This document shows positions 8,482 to 16,860 of a stretch of DNA of 64,000 bases, one piece after another. The DNA is taken from positions 62,001-126,000 of the forward strand of contig NZ_SLWR01000002.1 in assembly GCF_004345665.1 (NCBI RefSeq), given 5' to 3'. Below the pieces are notes generated by a model. It did no database searches. It was not told where the DNA came from and saw only the letters and a list, made by a program, of their open reading frames with translations. Position numbers and translations under genes: made by a program. Each line of letters starts with the position of its first letter. The first letter of the stretch is position 1. The stretch is from Kribbella antiqua. GTDB taxonomy: Bacteria > Actinomycetota > Actinomycetes > Propionibacteriales > Kribbellaceae.

Positions 8482-9096
8482 TGGATTTCCGCGCACCGGT
8501 CTACCGGCTCTACCTGCGCTCACTCCGTCGCCAGCTCGCCGACGGCGTGGGTGGCGTCGGCGGACAACATCCGGCGGCGCGACTCGGCCGAGGTCGACTA
8601 CCTGATGCAGCTCACCGAGACCGTGATCGCCGATCACGTACGGCGTAACGACCGGTGGCGGCTGCACGTCGCGGGACAGCTGGATCTGTTGCCTGATTCA
8701 ACGGCTCGCGCGCTGAAGGAGGCGGTCGAGGAGACCCGCGACCGAACTGACGCCGGTGACCTGACCATCGCGATCGGGTACAGCGGACGCGGCGAGGTCG
8801 TCGACGCGGTGCGCGGACTGCTGGACGAGGCAGCTGTGTCCGGCCGGTCGCTGTCCGATGTCGCGGAAGGGCTGGACGAGGACGCGATCAGGCGGCACCT
8901 CTACCTGCCCGATCTTCCCGATCCGGAGCTGGTGATCCGGACCAGCGGAGAACTCCGGATGTCCGACTTCCTGCTCTGGCAGACGACCCGGTCCGACATC
9001 GACTTCTGCGACCTCTACTGGCCCGCGTTCCGGCAGATCGACCTGATGCGGGCGCTGCGGACGTACGGGCGCCGCCAACTGAATCGATCCAGTTGA
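8481..9096 (+). pseudogene. cis-Prenyltransferase (UppS-like) gene with internal deletion
   Basis: The frame opening at ATG 8481 reads MDFRAPVYRLYLRSLRRQLADG, the start of a short-chain cis-prenyltransferase. By about 8548 the homology has moved to another frame, WVASADNIRRRDSAEV, which in intact homologues lies some 60 residues further on. The missing part holds the catalytic aspartate and the DGNRRWA pyrophosphate-binding motif. The rest (to 9096) is well kept, with LVIRTSGELRMSDFLLWQ intact. So an internal deletion plus frame change has removed the active site. A GTG at 8551 could still produce a C-terminal fragment. The start couples to the ligase stop, so the intact ancestor was in that operon. 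Confidence 0.75.
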
Positions 9097-9223
9097 GCGC
9101 GGCGGACGGTTGCCTTCCACCGTGGGCAACAAGTCGGAAGGTGTCCGCCGCGGAGGGCGGTCTTTCGGCCCGCGGAGGGGCATCATGGAGGCATACCGAC
9201 TGGTAGAGCCGGAGGTGTGCGAG

Positions 9224-9727
9224 ATGTACGACGTCGTACTGCTCGTCGAGCAGGAGCTGTCCGAGCCGGACGCGAACCGCGTTGTCGAACTGCACCAGGA
9301 CATGCCCGAGCCAGTGAAGTACCACGTGCTCGTGCCGTGCCACAACGCCGAGGCCGGCGTGGAGGCGTCTATCAGCGCGCTGGGGACCGCAGATCTGTAC
9401 GGGCCGGGGCTGGCGACGCAACGGCAGGACCTGGCGGAGGCGCAGAAGGCGATCGACACCGAGGCGAAGGGCTGCACCGGGCGGAGCGTGCAGCGGCTGC
9501 GGGATCTCGGCCAGGAGGCCGACGGCGGTATCTCGCACGACCGGCCGATCGACGCGCTGATCGCGACCGTGGACAAGGTGAATGGGCAGGAGGTCATCAT
9601 CCTGACCCGGCCACACGTGGTGGCCGAGTTCTTCCACCTCGACTGGACCAACTCAGCCCGACGGCATCTCGGTGTGCCGGTCCTGCACCTGCTGGAACAC
9701 GACACGCAGAAGGCAGCTAGCTCTTAG
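9224..9727 (+). CDS. Conserved hypothetical protein
   Basis: From the ATG at 9224, preceded 8 nt upstream by GGAGG (9211-9215), the product is 167 residues with no membrane segment. It starts with a beta-strand-like YDVVLLVEQEL and later has KYHVLVPCHNA and EVIILTRPHVVAEFFHLDW, alternating hydrophobic strands and helices that recall a Rossmann or USP-like alpha/beta fold. I do not recognise a characterised family. An alternative ATG at 9185, with GGAGGGG 4 nt before it, would add 13 residues. The gene has no obvious operon partner. Confidence 0.7.
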   Translation: MYDVVLLVEQELSEPDANRVVELHQDMPEPVKYHVLVPCHNAEAGVEASISALGTADLYGPGLATQRQDLAEAQKAIDTEAKGCTGRSVQRLRDLGQEADGGISHDRPIDALIATVDKVNGQEVIILTRPHVVAEFFHLDWTNSARRHLGVPVLHLLEHDTQKAASS

Positions 9728-9754
9728 GGGTGCCACGGCCGTGGTTGAAGCAAG

Positions 9755-9790
9755 CCGCCCGGATGCGGGCCGGCGGCCGGTGTCGGGCGG
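9755..9790. terminator. GC-rich hairpin between convergent genes
   Basis: CCGCCCG (9755-9761) pairs with CGGGCGG (9784-9790); an alternative inner stem GCCCG-GATG-CGGGC competes. A 12-bp palindrome CCACGGCCGTGG sits just before at 9733-9744. The 74-bp gap separates two convergent genes, so a bidirectional terminator is plausible. Confidence 0.35.
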
Positions 9791-9801
9791 GCCGCCCAGG
9801 G

Positions 9802-9978
9802 TCAGTGTGGGAGGAGGGCGGCGTACGTCGTACCGGCGGTTAGGGCTGCGATGAGGAGGGCGAGGGTGGTTCGCAGGGTTCGGTCGCCGGATTGGCCGTA
9901 GTGGCGGCCGTCTTCGGAGTGGTAGGCGAATTTGAAGCCTGCGTAGCCGGCGGCCAGGACCATTGCCAGTTTGATCAT
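9802..9978 (-). CDS. Small two-helix membrane protein
   Basis: The 58-residue product (ATG at 9978, GAGGAGG as Shine-Dalgarno 8 nt before) has two hydrophobic segments: residues about 3-15 (LAMVLAAGYAGFKFAY) and 38-55 (TLALLIAALTAGTTYAALL), with a polar loop between. I do not recognise the family. It lies 22 bp downstream of the ABC exporter on the same strand, so it may be co-transcribed with it. A longer upstream extension in the same frame overlaps the exporter's end and has no protein-like character. Confidence 0.6.
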   Translation of the reverse strand: MIKLAMVLAAGYAGFKFAYHSEDGRHYGQSGDRTLRTTLALLIAALTAGTTYAALLPH

Positions 9979-10000
9979 CGTGCGCGCCTCCTCGCCGAGC

Positions 10001-11890
10001 TCAGACACCGGCCGCGGTGCCGGATTCGGTGAACTGGGTGTGGTAGAGGTCGGCGTACTCGCCGCCCTGGGCGAGGAGCTGCTCATGGGTGCCGCGTTCC
10101 ACGATGTTGCCGTGGTCAACGACCAGGATGAGGTCGGCGTTGCGGACCGTCGAGAGCCGGTGCGCGATCACCAGCGACGTACGACCCTCGAGCGCCGTGT
10201 CCAGCGCTCGCTGTACGGCGACCTCCGACTCGGAGTCCAGATGCGCGGTGGCTTCGTCCAGTACGACGATCCTCGGTGCCTTCAGCAACAACCGGGCGAT
10301 GGCCAACCGCTGGCGCTCTCCCCCGGACAGCCGGTGGCCACGATCGCCGACCACGGTGTCGAGTCCGTCTGGCAAACCAGACACCAGCTCCCAGATCTGC
10401 GCGGACTTCAGCGCGTCGATCATCTCGTCCTCGGTCGCGTCCGGCTTCGCGTAGACCAGGTTCGCCCGGATGGTGTCGTGGAACATGTGAGCGTCCTGCG
10501 TGACATACCCGATTGCATCATGCAACGACCGCAGCGTGACGTCCCGAACGTCCTGCCCACCAACCCGCACCGCTCCCCCAGTCACGTCGTACAGGCGGGC
10601 GACGAGGTTGGTGATCGTGGTCTTGCCGGCGCCGGATGGTCCGACCAACGCGACCATCTGCCCAGGCCGTACGACGAAGCTGACGTCCTCGAGCACCTGC
10701 GCGGAGACCCGCTTGTCCAGCACTGCAACGGATTCCAGGCTCGCCAGCGACACCTGATCCGCGGTCGGGTAGGAGAACGCGACGTGGTCGAACTCGACAC
10801 TCGCCGCGTCCGCCGGCACGTCAGGAGCGTCCGGCGCGTCCTTGATCATCGGCTCCAGGTCGAGCACCTCGAAGACGCGCTCGAACGACACCAGCGCGGT
10901 CATCACATCGACCCGCACGTTGGAGAGCGCGGTCAGCGGGCCGTAGAGCCGCCCGAGCAGCGCGACCAGAGCGAGCAGCGTCCCGACTGTCAGCGTCTGA
11001 CGGACCGCGAGATTGCCGCCCACGCCGTACACCAGAGCTGTCGCGAGCGCCGCGACCAGAGTCAGCGCGGTGAAGAACACGCGGCCGAGCATCGCGATCC
11101 GGATGCCCAGGTCGCGGACGCGGCCGGCGCGCTCGCCGAAGTCGCGGTTCTCGATCGAGGGTGTACCGAACAGCGTGACCAGCAGCGCTCCGCCGACGCT
11201 GAACCGCTCGGTCATCGACGTCGACATCTCGGCGTTGAGGTTCATCTGCTCCCGCGTCATCGCGGCCAGCCGACGGCCCAGAACCCGGGCCGGGATCAGG
11301 AAGATCGGCAACATCAGGATCGCCACCACGGTCAGCTGCCAGCTCAGCACCAGCATCGCGCCGACCACGAGGATCAGGCTGATGATGTTCGAGACCACGC
11401 CCGACAGCGTGGAGGTGAACGCCTGCTGGGCGCCGATCACGTCGTTGTTCAGCCGGGAGACCAGCGCACCCGTCTGGGTCCGGGTAAAGAACGCGACCGG
11501 CATCCGCTGGACGTGCGAGAACACCTTGGTGCGCAGGTCGAAGATCAGTCCCTCACCGATGCGCGCCGAGAACCAGCGCTGCATCAGACCGAGCACGGCC
11601 TCGACCACCGCGAGCAGCGCGACGACCAGGGCCAGCGCGGTCACCAGCCCCGCGTTCCCCTTGGTGATGCCGTCGTCGACGATCTTCTTGAACAGCAGCG
11701 GCGACGCGATCACCAGGAACGCCGAGACGATCACGAGTAGCAGGAACAGCGTGATGTGCCAACGGTAGGGCTTGGCGAACCGCGCGATCCGCGGCAGCGT
11801 CCCCTTTGCGAGCTTCTTCCCGAGGACTGACTCGTCCTGGCGTCGCCAGCCGGCCGCACCCATGCCGGGGCGCATCATCATTCCTGACAT
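10001..11890 (-). CDS. ABC exporter, fused membrane and ATPase domains
   Basis: The 629-residue protein has a six-helix type I exporter membrane domain (about residues 45-340) joined to an ATPase domain (about 375-620). Walker A is GPSGAGKTT, the signature is HRLSGGERQR, Walker B is IVVLDEAT, and the H-loop is IAHRLS. Such half-transporters work as dimers and export lipids, peptides or drugs; the substrate is not evident. I chose the ATG at 11890 because GGGGAGGTGA lies 7 nt upstream; an upstream start adds 11 residues. The N-terminus is unusually methionine/glycine-rich. The divergent ArsR-SRPBCC cassette begins 160 bp away. Confidence 0.92.
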   Translation of the reverse strand: MSGMMMRPGMGAAGWRRQDESVLGKKLAKGTLPRIARFAKPYRWHITLFLLLVIVSAFLVIASPLLFKKIVDDGITKGNAGLVTALALVVALLAVVEAVLGLMQRWFSARIGEGLIFDLRTKVFSHVQRMPVAFFTRTQTGALVSRLNNDVIGAQQAFTSTLSGVVSNIISLILVVGAMLVLSWQLTVVAILMLPIFLIPARVLGRRLAAMTREQMNLNAEMSTSMTERFSVGGALLVTLFGTPSIENRDFGERAGRVRDLGIRIAMLGRVFFTALTLVAALATALVYGVGGNLAVRQTLTVGTLLALVALLGRLYGPLTALSNVRVDVMTALVSFERVFEVLDLEPMIKDAPDAPDVPADAASVEFDHVAFSYPTADQVSLASLESVAVLDKRVSAQVLEDVSFVVRPGQMVALVGPSGAGKTTITNLVARLYDVTGGAVRVGGQDVRDVTLRSLHDAIGYVTQDAHMFHDTIRANLVYAKPDATEDEMIDALKSAQIWELVSGLPDGLDTVVGDRGHRLSGGERQRLAIARLLLKAPRIVVLDEATAHLDSESEVAVQRALDTALEGRTSLVIAHRLSTVRNADLILVVDHGNIVERGTHEQLLAQGGEYADLYHTQFTESGTAAGV

Positions 11891-11972
11891 CCGGTCACCT
11901 CCCCAAGCCTTGTGGACCTTCACAACAGTTCACGTCACCGCAATCTTCCCGCACGGCACGGACAGCTTTCCT

Positions 11973-12031
11973 GCAACCGGTGGTTGCGCATACCGGCATC
12001 GTGCCCTACAGTCATAGCAACCAAAGGTTGC
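11973..12031 (+). promoter_or_regulatory. Promoter flanked by two identical inverted repeats (probable ArsR operators)
   Basis: GCAACC-GGT-GGTTGC (11973-11987) and GCAACC-AAA-GGTTGC (12017-12031) have identical 6-bp arms and a 3-nt centre, 44 bp centre to centre. The first overlaps the -35 TTGCGC (11984-11989); the -10 TACAGT (12007-12012) follows after 17 bp; the second covers the region just after the transcription start. The ArsR-type regulator encoded second in this operon is the obvious ligand, giving classical autorepression. Confidence 0.75.
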
Positions 12032-12051
12032 GAAAGGGAACGGTGACTGTG

Positions 12052-12492
12052 ATGACTCGGAGCATCGAGCGGGAGATTCGGGTGGAGGCCTCGCCGGAGG
12101 TCGTCTACGGGGTGGTCAGCTCGCCCGAGCACATGCGTGAGTGGTGGCCGGACGACGCCGATCTCGACGCCGCGCCCGGCGCGACCGGGACGGTCACCTT
12201 CCGGCGCCAGGACGGGACGAAGGTCGTGCCGCTGACGGTGGTCGAGGCCGACCCGCCGCGACGGTTCTCCTTCCGCTGGGCGTACGACGACGAGCCCGCC
12301 ACCCCGGAGAACTCGCTGCTGGTCACCTTCGACCTGATCCCGGTCGACGGCGGCACGCTGCTGCGCTTCGCCGAGACCGGGTACGACGAGGCCGCGAAGC
12401 CCGACGAGATGCTCGAGGACCACACCACCGGCTGGGACTACTTCCTCCCCCGGCTCACGCCGTACGTCGAGCGGTTGGTGCACAGGCCGTGA
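12052..12492 (+). CDS. SRPBCC/AHSA1-domain protein
   Basis: The protein of about 146 residues is a single SRPBCC (START-like, AHSA1) fold: IEREIRVEASPEVVYGVVSSPEHMREWWP at the start is the family opening in outline, then alternating strands and the closing helix with GWDYFLPRL. Such proteins bind small hydrophobic ligands and are commonly paired with ArsR regulators. ATG at 12052 is preceded by in-frame GTG codons at 12049 and 12043; GTG 12049 has the better distance from AGGGAA, so the start is uncertain by three codons. The stop overlaps the ArsR start (GTGA). Confidence 0.85.
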   Translation: MTRSIEREIRVEASPEVVYGVVSSPEHMREWWPDDADLDAAPGATGTVTFRRQDGTKVVPLTVVEADPPRRFSFRWAYDDEPATPENSLLVTFDLIPVDGGTLLRFAETGYDEAAKPDEMLEDHTTGWDYFLPRLTPYVERLVHRP

Positions 12493-12827
12493 TCGACGAC
12501 GAGCTCTGGTCGGCGATCGGTGACCCGACCCGGCGGCGGATGCTCGATCTGCTGCTGGCGGGCGCCGGTGGTACGGCGACCAGCCTGAGCGACCAACTGC
12601 CTGTCACCCGGCAGGCGGTCGCGAAACACCTCGGCGTGCTCGACCGGGCCGGGCTGGTGCACTCCGCGCCGGCCGGACGCGAACGCCGATACACCGTGGA
12701 CGAGGCGCAGCTCGAGCGCGCGATCGCCCAGATGACCGACGTCAGCGAGAGCTGGGACCGGCGACTCCAGCGCATCAAGCGCATCGCCGAAACGATCCAG
12801 CGCACCCGAGACAACCGAGACACCTGA
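12489..12827 (+). CDS. ArsR-family winged-helix repressor
   Basis: The 112-residue protein is a single winged helix domain. Motifs WSAIGDPTRRRMLDLL and LPVTRQAVAKHLGVL mark the ArsR family; RERRYTV is the wing. There is no CxC or other metal site in the first helices, so it belongs to the SRPBCC-linked non-metal branch. The GTG at 12489 overlaps the preceding stop by 4 bp. It sits between two SRPBCC genes, and the likely targets are the twin GCAACC-N3-GGTTGC operators upstream of the first of them. Confidence 0.9.
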   Translation: MIDDELWSAIGDPTRRRMLDLLLAGAGGTATSLSDQLPVTRQAVAKHLGVLDRAGLVHSAPAGRERRYTVDEAQLERAIAQMTDVSESWDRRLQRIKRIAETIQRTRDNRDT

Positions 12828-12844
12828 GAAGAAAGGCAACTCCC

Positions 12845-13291
12845 ATGGTCGACATCCTGCACCGCATCGGCATCAAGGCGTCCCCCGAGGACGTCACCAG
12901 AGCACTCACCACGATCCCCGGCCTGGCGGGCTGGTGGACCGACGACACGCAAGGCGACGAGTCGGTCGGCGGCGTGATCCGGTTCCACTTCCCCGTCGCC
13001 GGCGGTGGGTTCGGCATGAAGGTACTGGACCTCGAGCCGGGCAAGCTGGTCCGCTGGGAGGTCGTCGACGGCCCCGAGGAGTGGATCGGCACGCACGTCA
13101 GCTTCGAGCTGAGCACGGCCGACGAGTACACGATCGTCCTGTTCAAGCACGAGGGCTGGAAGGAGCCGGTCGAGTTCATGTATCACTGCAGCACCAAGTG
13201 GGGCTCGTACCTGCTGAGCCTGAAGAAGTACGTCGAGACCGGTCAGGGCGACCCCGCTCCGCGCGACCTGCAGATCAGCAACTGGCACTAG
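12845..13291 (+). CDS. Second SRPBCC/AHSA1-domain protein
   Basis: The 148-residue product is another SRPBCC fold, opening with VDILHRIGIKASPEDV, with GLAGWWTDDTQGDESVGG and a closing amphipathic helix (STKWGSYLLSLKKYVE). It lies 17 bp after the ArsR gene in the same operon, with AGAAAGGC as a ribosome site before ATG 12845. The two SRPBCC proteins are only distantly alike, so they may bind different ligands. Its stop codon TAG shares a CTAG with the stop of the opposing enoyl-CoA hydratase gene, so the two genes overlap by 4 bp with no terminator between. Confidence 0.87.
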   Translation: MVDILHRIGIKASPEDVTRALTTIPGLAGWWTDDTQGDESVGGVIRFHFPVAGGGFGMKVLDLEPGKLVRWEVVDGPEEWIGTHVSFELSTADEYTIVLFKHEGWKEPVEFMYHCSTKWGSYLLSLKKYVETGQGDPAPRDLQISNWH

Positions 13292-14070
13292 GGCAGGTTG
13301 GCCAGGAGCTCCTTCAACCGGCGCTCCTGGGCTTCCCGCTCAGCCTTGAGCTGGTCGTCGTACGAGCGATCCGCGGCACCGAGGAGCAAGGCCTTGGTCT
13401 CGCGGATCGCGCCGGGGAGCGGGCCGAGCAGAGCGTCAGAGAGATCCTTCACAGTTCCGGCCAGCTCCTCGGCCGGTACGACGATGTTCGCCAGACCGAG
13501 CTCCTTCGCCTCGGCCGCCTCGACCCAGCGCGAGGTCGCGCAGATCTCGAGGGCGCGGGAGTAGCCGACCAGCTGGACCAGCGGCTGGGTGCCGCCGAGG
13601 TCCGGAACGAGGCCGAGAGCGGGCTCGCGCATGCTGAAACGAGCATCCGGAGTGACGACGCGAAGATCGCAGGCCAGGGCCAGCTGGAAGCCGGCGCCGA
13701 CCGCGTGTCCCTGGACCGCGGCGATGCTCACGATCTCCGGACGCCGCAACCAGGAGAACCCGGCCTGGAACTCGGCGATGAGCTCGTACACCTCGGCGGT
13801 CGGCTTCGCCCCGAGGGAGAGCAGCGGCTCCTCGCCGAGCTCGTTCTCGCCCATGATGAGCCGCCGGTCCAGTCCTGCCGAGAACGACGGCCCCTCCCCC
13901 GACACCACGACCACGCGGACCTCGGGCGGCAGCGCCGTACCGAACTCCGCCAAGGCCAGCCACATCGCCGGCGTCTGCGCGTTGCGCACCTCAGGCCGGT
14001 CCAGCACAACCCGAGCGACCGGCCCATCCACCGTCAACCGCAGTCCCAGATCCGTCATGGCACGGAACAT
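13288..14070 (-). CDS. Enoyl-CoA hydratase/isomerase family protein
   Basis: The 260-residue protein has the crotonase fold: NAQTPAMWLALAEF, then VVVVSGEGPSFSAGLD as the first oxyanion segment, and AAVQGHAVGAGFQLALACDLRV as the second. At the catalytic positions the sequence reads REPALGLVPDLGGTQ; the first hydratase glutamate is not obvious while the LGLVPDLGG stretch is kept, so it could be an isomerase or another crotonase. The start may be ATG 14070 or the internal ATG 14058. No operon partner; the gene is 15 bp upstream of the ABC-F stop in map order. Confidence 0.88.
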   Translation of the reverse strand: MFRAMTDLGLRLTVDGPVARVVLDRPEVRNAQTPAMWLALAEFGTALPPEVRVVVVSGEGPSFSAGLDRRLIMGENELGEEPLLSLGAKPTAEVYELIAEFQAGFSWLRRPEIVSIAAVQGHAVGAGFQLALACDLRVVTPDARFSMREPALGLVPDLGGTQPLVQLVGYSRALEICATSRWVEAAEAKELGLANIVVPAEELAGTVKDLSDALLGPLPGAIRETKALLLGAADRSYDDQLKAEREAQERRLKELLANLP

Positions 14071-14084
14071 TACTGCGGAGTAGG

Positions 14085-15683
14085 TCAGGCTAGCGAGACC
14101 AGGTCGGCGTAGTCGTTGGTCCAGAGGTCCTCGACGCCGTCGGGGAGGAGGAGAACTCGCTCGGGTTCGAGGGCCTCGACGGCTCCCTCGTCGTGGGTGA
14201 CCAGCACGATCGCACCGGCGTACGAGCGGATCGCGTTCAGCACCTCGGCCCGGGACGCGGGATCCAGGTTGTTGGTCGGCTCGTCGAGCAGCAGCACGTT
14301 CGCCGCCGACACGACCAACGTCGCCAGTGCGAGCCGTGTCTTCTCACCACCGGACAGCACCCGCGCCGGCTTGTCGGCGTCGTCACCGGTGAACAAGAAG
14401 GAGCCGAGTACGCTCCGGGCCTGCGTCTCGTTCAGATCCGGTGCGGCGGACTTCATGTTCTCCAGCACGGTCCGGTTCACGTCGAGCGTCTCGTGCTCCT
14501 GCGCGTAGTACCCGAGCTTGAGCCCGTGCCCGTCGATCACCTCACCGGTGTCCGACTTCTCGATCCCGGACAGCACCCTCAGCAGCGTCGTCTTCCCAGC
14601 GCCATTCAGCCCCAGTACGACGACTCGCGAGCCCCGGTCGATCGCCAGGTCGACGTCCGTGAAGATCTCCAGAGATCCGTACGACTTCGACAGCTCGCGC
14701 GCCATCAACGGCGTCTTGCCACACGGCGCCGGGGTCGGGAACGCGATCTTGGCCACGCGGTCCGAAGCGCGCTCGTCCTCGAGCGAGGCCATCAGCTTCT
14801 CGGCCCGCTTCAGCATCTGCTGCGCCGCGGTCGCCTTGGTCGCCTTGGCGCGCATCTTGTTCGCCTGGTCGACCAGCTGCGACGCCTTCTTCTCCGCGTT
14901 CGCCCGCTCCCGCTTGCGCCGCCGCTCGTCGGTCTCGCGCTGGCTGAGGTAGGCCTTCCAGCCGACGTTGTAGATGTCGATCTCGGCCCGGTTCGCGTCC
15001 AGGTGGAAGACCCGGGTGACGGTCTCCTCGAGCAGGTTCACGTCGTGGCTGATCATGATCACGCCACCGCTGTACGCCTTCAGGAAGTCGCGCAACCAGA
15101 CGATCGAGTCGGCGTCGAGGTGGTTGGTCGGCTCGTCCAGCAGCAGCGTCTCCGCCTGCGCGAACAGGATCCGGGCCAGCTCGACGCGGCGACGCTGACC
15201 ACCGGACAGCGTGCTCAGCGGCTGCCCGAGAACCCGGTCCGGCAGCCCGAGGTTCGCCGCGATCCGGGCCGCCTCCGACTCGGCCGCGTAGCCCCCGGCC
15301 GCGTGCAGGTCTGCCTCGGCCCGCTCGTACCGCCGCATGCCCTTCGCGCGCGTCTTCTCGTCCGCGCTGGCCATCGACTTCTCCGCGCTCCGCAGCCGCC
15401 GTACGACTTCATCCAGACCGCGGGCGGACAGGATCCGGTCCCGCGCCAGTACGTCGAGATCGCCGGTGCGCGGGTCCTGCGGCAGATAGCCGATCTCGCC
15501 GGACGAACTCACCGAACCGCTGGCCGGGAGTCCTTCACCGGCGAGGATCTTGGTCAGCGTGGTCTTCCCGGCGCCGTTCCGCCCGACCAGGCCGACCTTG
15601 TCCCCCGCCCCGACCCGAAACGAAGCAGGCGCCAGCAACTGCCGGGCACCAACGCGGACCTCGAGATTGGAGACAGTGATCAT
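14085..15683 (-). CDS. ABC-F family ATPase
   Basis: The 532-residue protein has two ATPase domains in one chain and no membrane helices: Walker A GRNGAGKTT and GLNGAGKTT, signatures STLSGGQRRR and RVLSGGEKTR, Walker B LLLDEPTNHLD and LLLDEPTNNLD. The linker between them is long, charged and helical (about residues 245-320), as in ABC-F proteins that enter the ribosomal E site. Members either tune translation or protect ribosomes from antibiotics; the sequence alone does not decide which. The gene stands alone, divergent from a zinc metallopeptidase gene 118 bp away. Confidence 0.92.
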   Translation of the reverse strand: MITVSNLEVRVGARQLLAPASFRVGAGDKVGLVGRNGAGKTTLTKILAGEGLPASGSVSSSGEIGYLPQDPRTGDLDVLARDRILSARGLDEVVRRLRSAEKSMASADEKTRAKGMRRYERAEADLHAAGGYAAESEAARIAANLGLPDRVLGQPLSTLSGGQRRRVELARILFAQAETLLLDEPTNHLDADSIVWLRDFLKAYSGGVIMISHDVNLLEETVTRVFHLDANRAEIDIYNVGWKAYLSQRETDERRRKRERANAEKKASQLVDQANKMRAKATKATAAQQMLKRAEKLMASLEDERASDRVAKIAFPTPAPCGKTPLMARELSKSYGSLEIFTDVDLAIDRGSRVVVLGLNGAGKTTLLRVLSGIEKSDTGEVIDGHGLKLGYYAQEHETLDVNRTVLENMKSAAPDLNETQARSVLGSFLFTGDDADKPARVLSGGEKTRLALATLVVSAANVLLLDEPTNNLDPASRAEVLNAIRSYAGAIVLVTHDEGAVEALEPERVLLLPDGVEDLWTNDYADLVSLA

Positions 15684-15801
15684 CGCGGTGGCAGGTGTCC
15701 TCGAGGTTGTGGGTCAGGTCCGTGGCGGGTGGATCCGTGACGCGCTCGCAGCAGAGCGTCACAACAGGCCTATCCCCACCCAGCGGTCTAGTCTAAGGGC
15801 T

Positions 15802-16698
15802 GTGAAATTCAACCCGGATGCGGACCTGGACACCAGTGGTGTCGAGGATACCCGTGGGAGTGGCGGAGGGGGCGGGCTGCCCGGCGGGATGATCCCGGTT
15901 GGGGGTGGGATCGGGGGCATCATTCTGCTGGTCGTGATTGTGCTGCTGACCGGTGGTCTGCCTGGTGGTGGCGGCAGTGAGGAGCCGACGGTGCAGAACA
16001 CCGGGGCCGGCAACCTGGGGTCGTGCAAGAAGGGGACGGACCTGCAGAGCAACGCGGATTGCCGGTTCGTGTTCTATCAGAACTCGATCGAAGGGTTCTG
16101 GGCCGCGGAGTTGCCGCGGCGGGGAAAGAAGTACACGCGGGCGCCGATGCGCGTCTTCGACGGCTCGGTCAGCACCGGGTGTGGACCGGCGACCAGCGCG
16201 GTTGGGCCGTTCTACTGTCCGCCGGACAAGCGGGTGTACCTGGACCTCGGGTTCTTCCAGACGCTCCAGACCGAGCTCGGGGCGAAGGGCGGCAACTTCG
16301 CCGAGGCGTACGTCGTCGCGCACGAGTACGGGCACCACATCCAGAACCTCTACGGCTACCTCGGCCGGATCAAGAGTCGCAACGGTCCGACCTCCGACGC
16401 GGTCCGGTCGGAGCTGCAGGCGGACTGCCTGGCCGGGATCTGGACCAACCACGCCACCACTGTGCCGGACAAGGACGGCGACACCTTCATCAGCGGTCTC
16501 ACCGAGGACGACATCAGCCGCGGCCTCGACGCCGCAGCGGCTGTCGGCGACGACCGGATCCAGGAGAAGACCCAGGGCCAGGTCACCCCGGAGAGCTTCA
16601 GCCACGGCACCGCCGAGCAACGCATGCGCTGGTTCAAGACCGGCATGGACTCCGGCGACATGACCGCCTGCGACACCTGGTCCGCCGACTCCCTCTAG
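15802..16698 (+). CDS. Neutral zinc metallopeptidase, membrane-anchored (YpfJ type)
   Basis: The 298-residue protein has a short cytoplasmic N-terminus rich in glycine, one membrane helix (about 32-52) and an extracellular peptidase domain. The zinc site is HEYGHH (about 174-179), and the downstream ELQADCLAG supplies the third ligand, as in the YpfJ family. Paired cysteines suggest disulfides outside the cell. The start is GTG at 15802; a TAGTCT hexamer at 15788-15793 lies 8 nt upstream, so the message may be leaderless. Substrate unknown. Three hairpins follow the stop. Confidence 0.9.
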   Translation: MKFNPDADLDTSGVEDTRGSGGGGGLPGGMIPVGGGIGGIILLVVIVLLTGGLPGGGGSEEPTVQNTGAGNLGSCKKGTDLQSNADCRFVFYQNSIEGFWAAELPRRGKKYTRAPMRVFDGSVSTGCGPATSAVGPFYCPPDKRVYLDLGFFQTLQTELGAKGGNFAEAYVVAHEYGHHIQNLYGYLGRIKSRNGPTSDAVRSELQADCLAGIWTNHATTVPDKDGDTFISGLTEDDISRGLDAAAAVGDDRIQEKTQGQVTPESFSHGTAEQRMRWFKTGMDSGDMTACDTWSADSL

Positions 16699-16716
16699 GT
16701 TGCCCACTGACGTGGA

Positions 16717-16749
16717 GGGTTGCCCCCTGAGTTTCTGAGGGGGCAACCC
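16717..16749. terminator. Hairpin 1 of three (12-bp stem)
   Basis: GGGTTGCCCCCT (16717-16728) pairs with AGGGGGCAACCC (16738-16749), 9-nt loop. It lies 18 bp after the metallopeptidase stop, so it can terminate that gene. The preceding CCACTGA..TGGAGGGTTG segment recurs at hairpin 2. Confidence 0.65.
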
Positions 16750-16754
16750 GGGGG

Positions 16755-16796
16755 CAACCCTCCAACTCGGGGGTTAACCACTGAGTTGGAGGGTTG
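16755..16796. repeat. Hairpin 2 of three (14-bp perfect stem)
   Basis: CAACCCTCCAACTC (16755-16768) pairs exactly with GAGTTGGAGGGTTG (16783-16796) around a 14-nt loop. Its right arm and flank repeat the sequence just before hairpin 1 (CCACTGA-NN-TGGAGGGTTG), so this is a short local duplication. Confidence 0.6.
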
Positions 16797-16810
16797 TGCC
16801 CGTACGACGA

Positions 16811-16850
16811 AAACCGCCCGTGCCCGGTGGATCCGGAGAACGGGCGGTTT
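16811..16850. terminator. Hairpin 3 of three, with A/T flanks
   Basis: AAACCGCCCGT (16811-16821) pairs with ACGGGCGGTTT (16840-16850), 18-nt loop. A-run on one side and T-run on the other make it the best intrinsic terminator of the trio, and it would serve the minus-strand LysM-BTAD gene ending at 16861 as well as the plus strand. Confidence 0.75.
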
Positions 16851-16860
16851 GCGAAAGCCG

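Noticed and set aside
9971..11740. Long plus-strand frame opposite the ABC exporter
   Set aside because: It is a mirror of the codon bias of the minus-strand gene, very rich in Arg, His, Asp and Gln, and has no motif.
16701..16850. CRISPR-like repeat cluster
   Set aside because: The repeated unit occurs only twice, spacing is irregular and no cas gene is near; hairpins explain it better.
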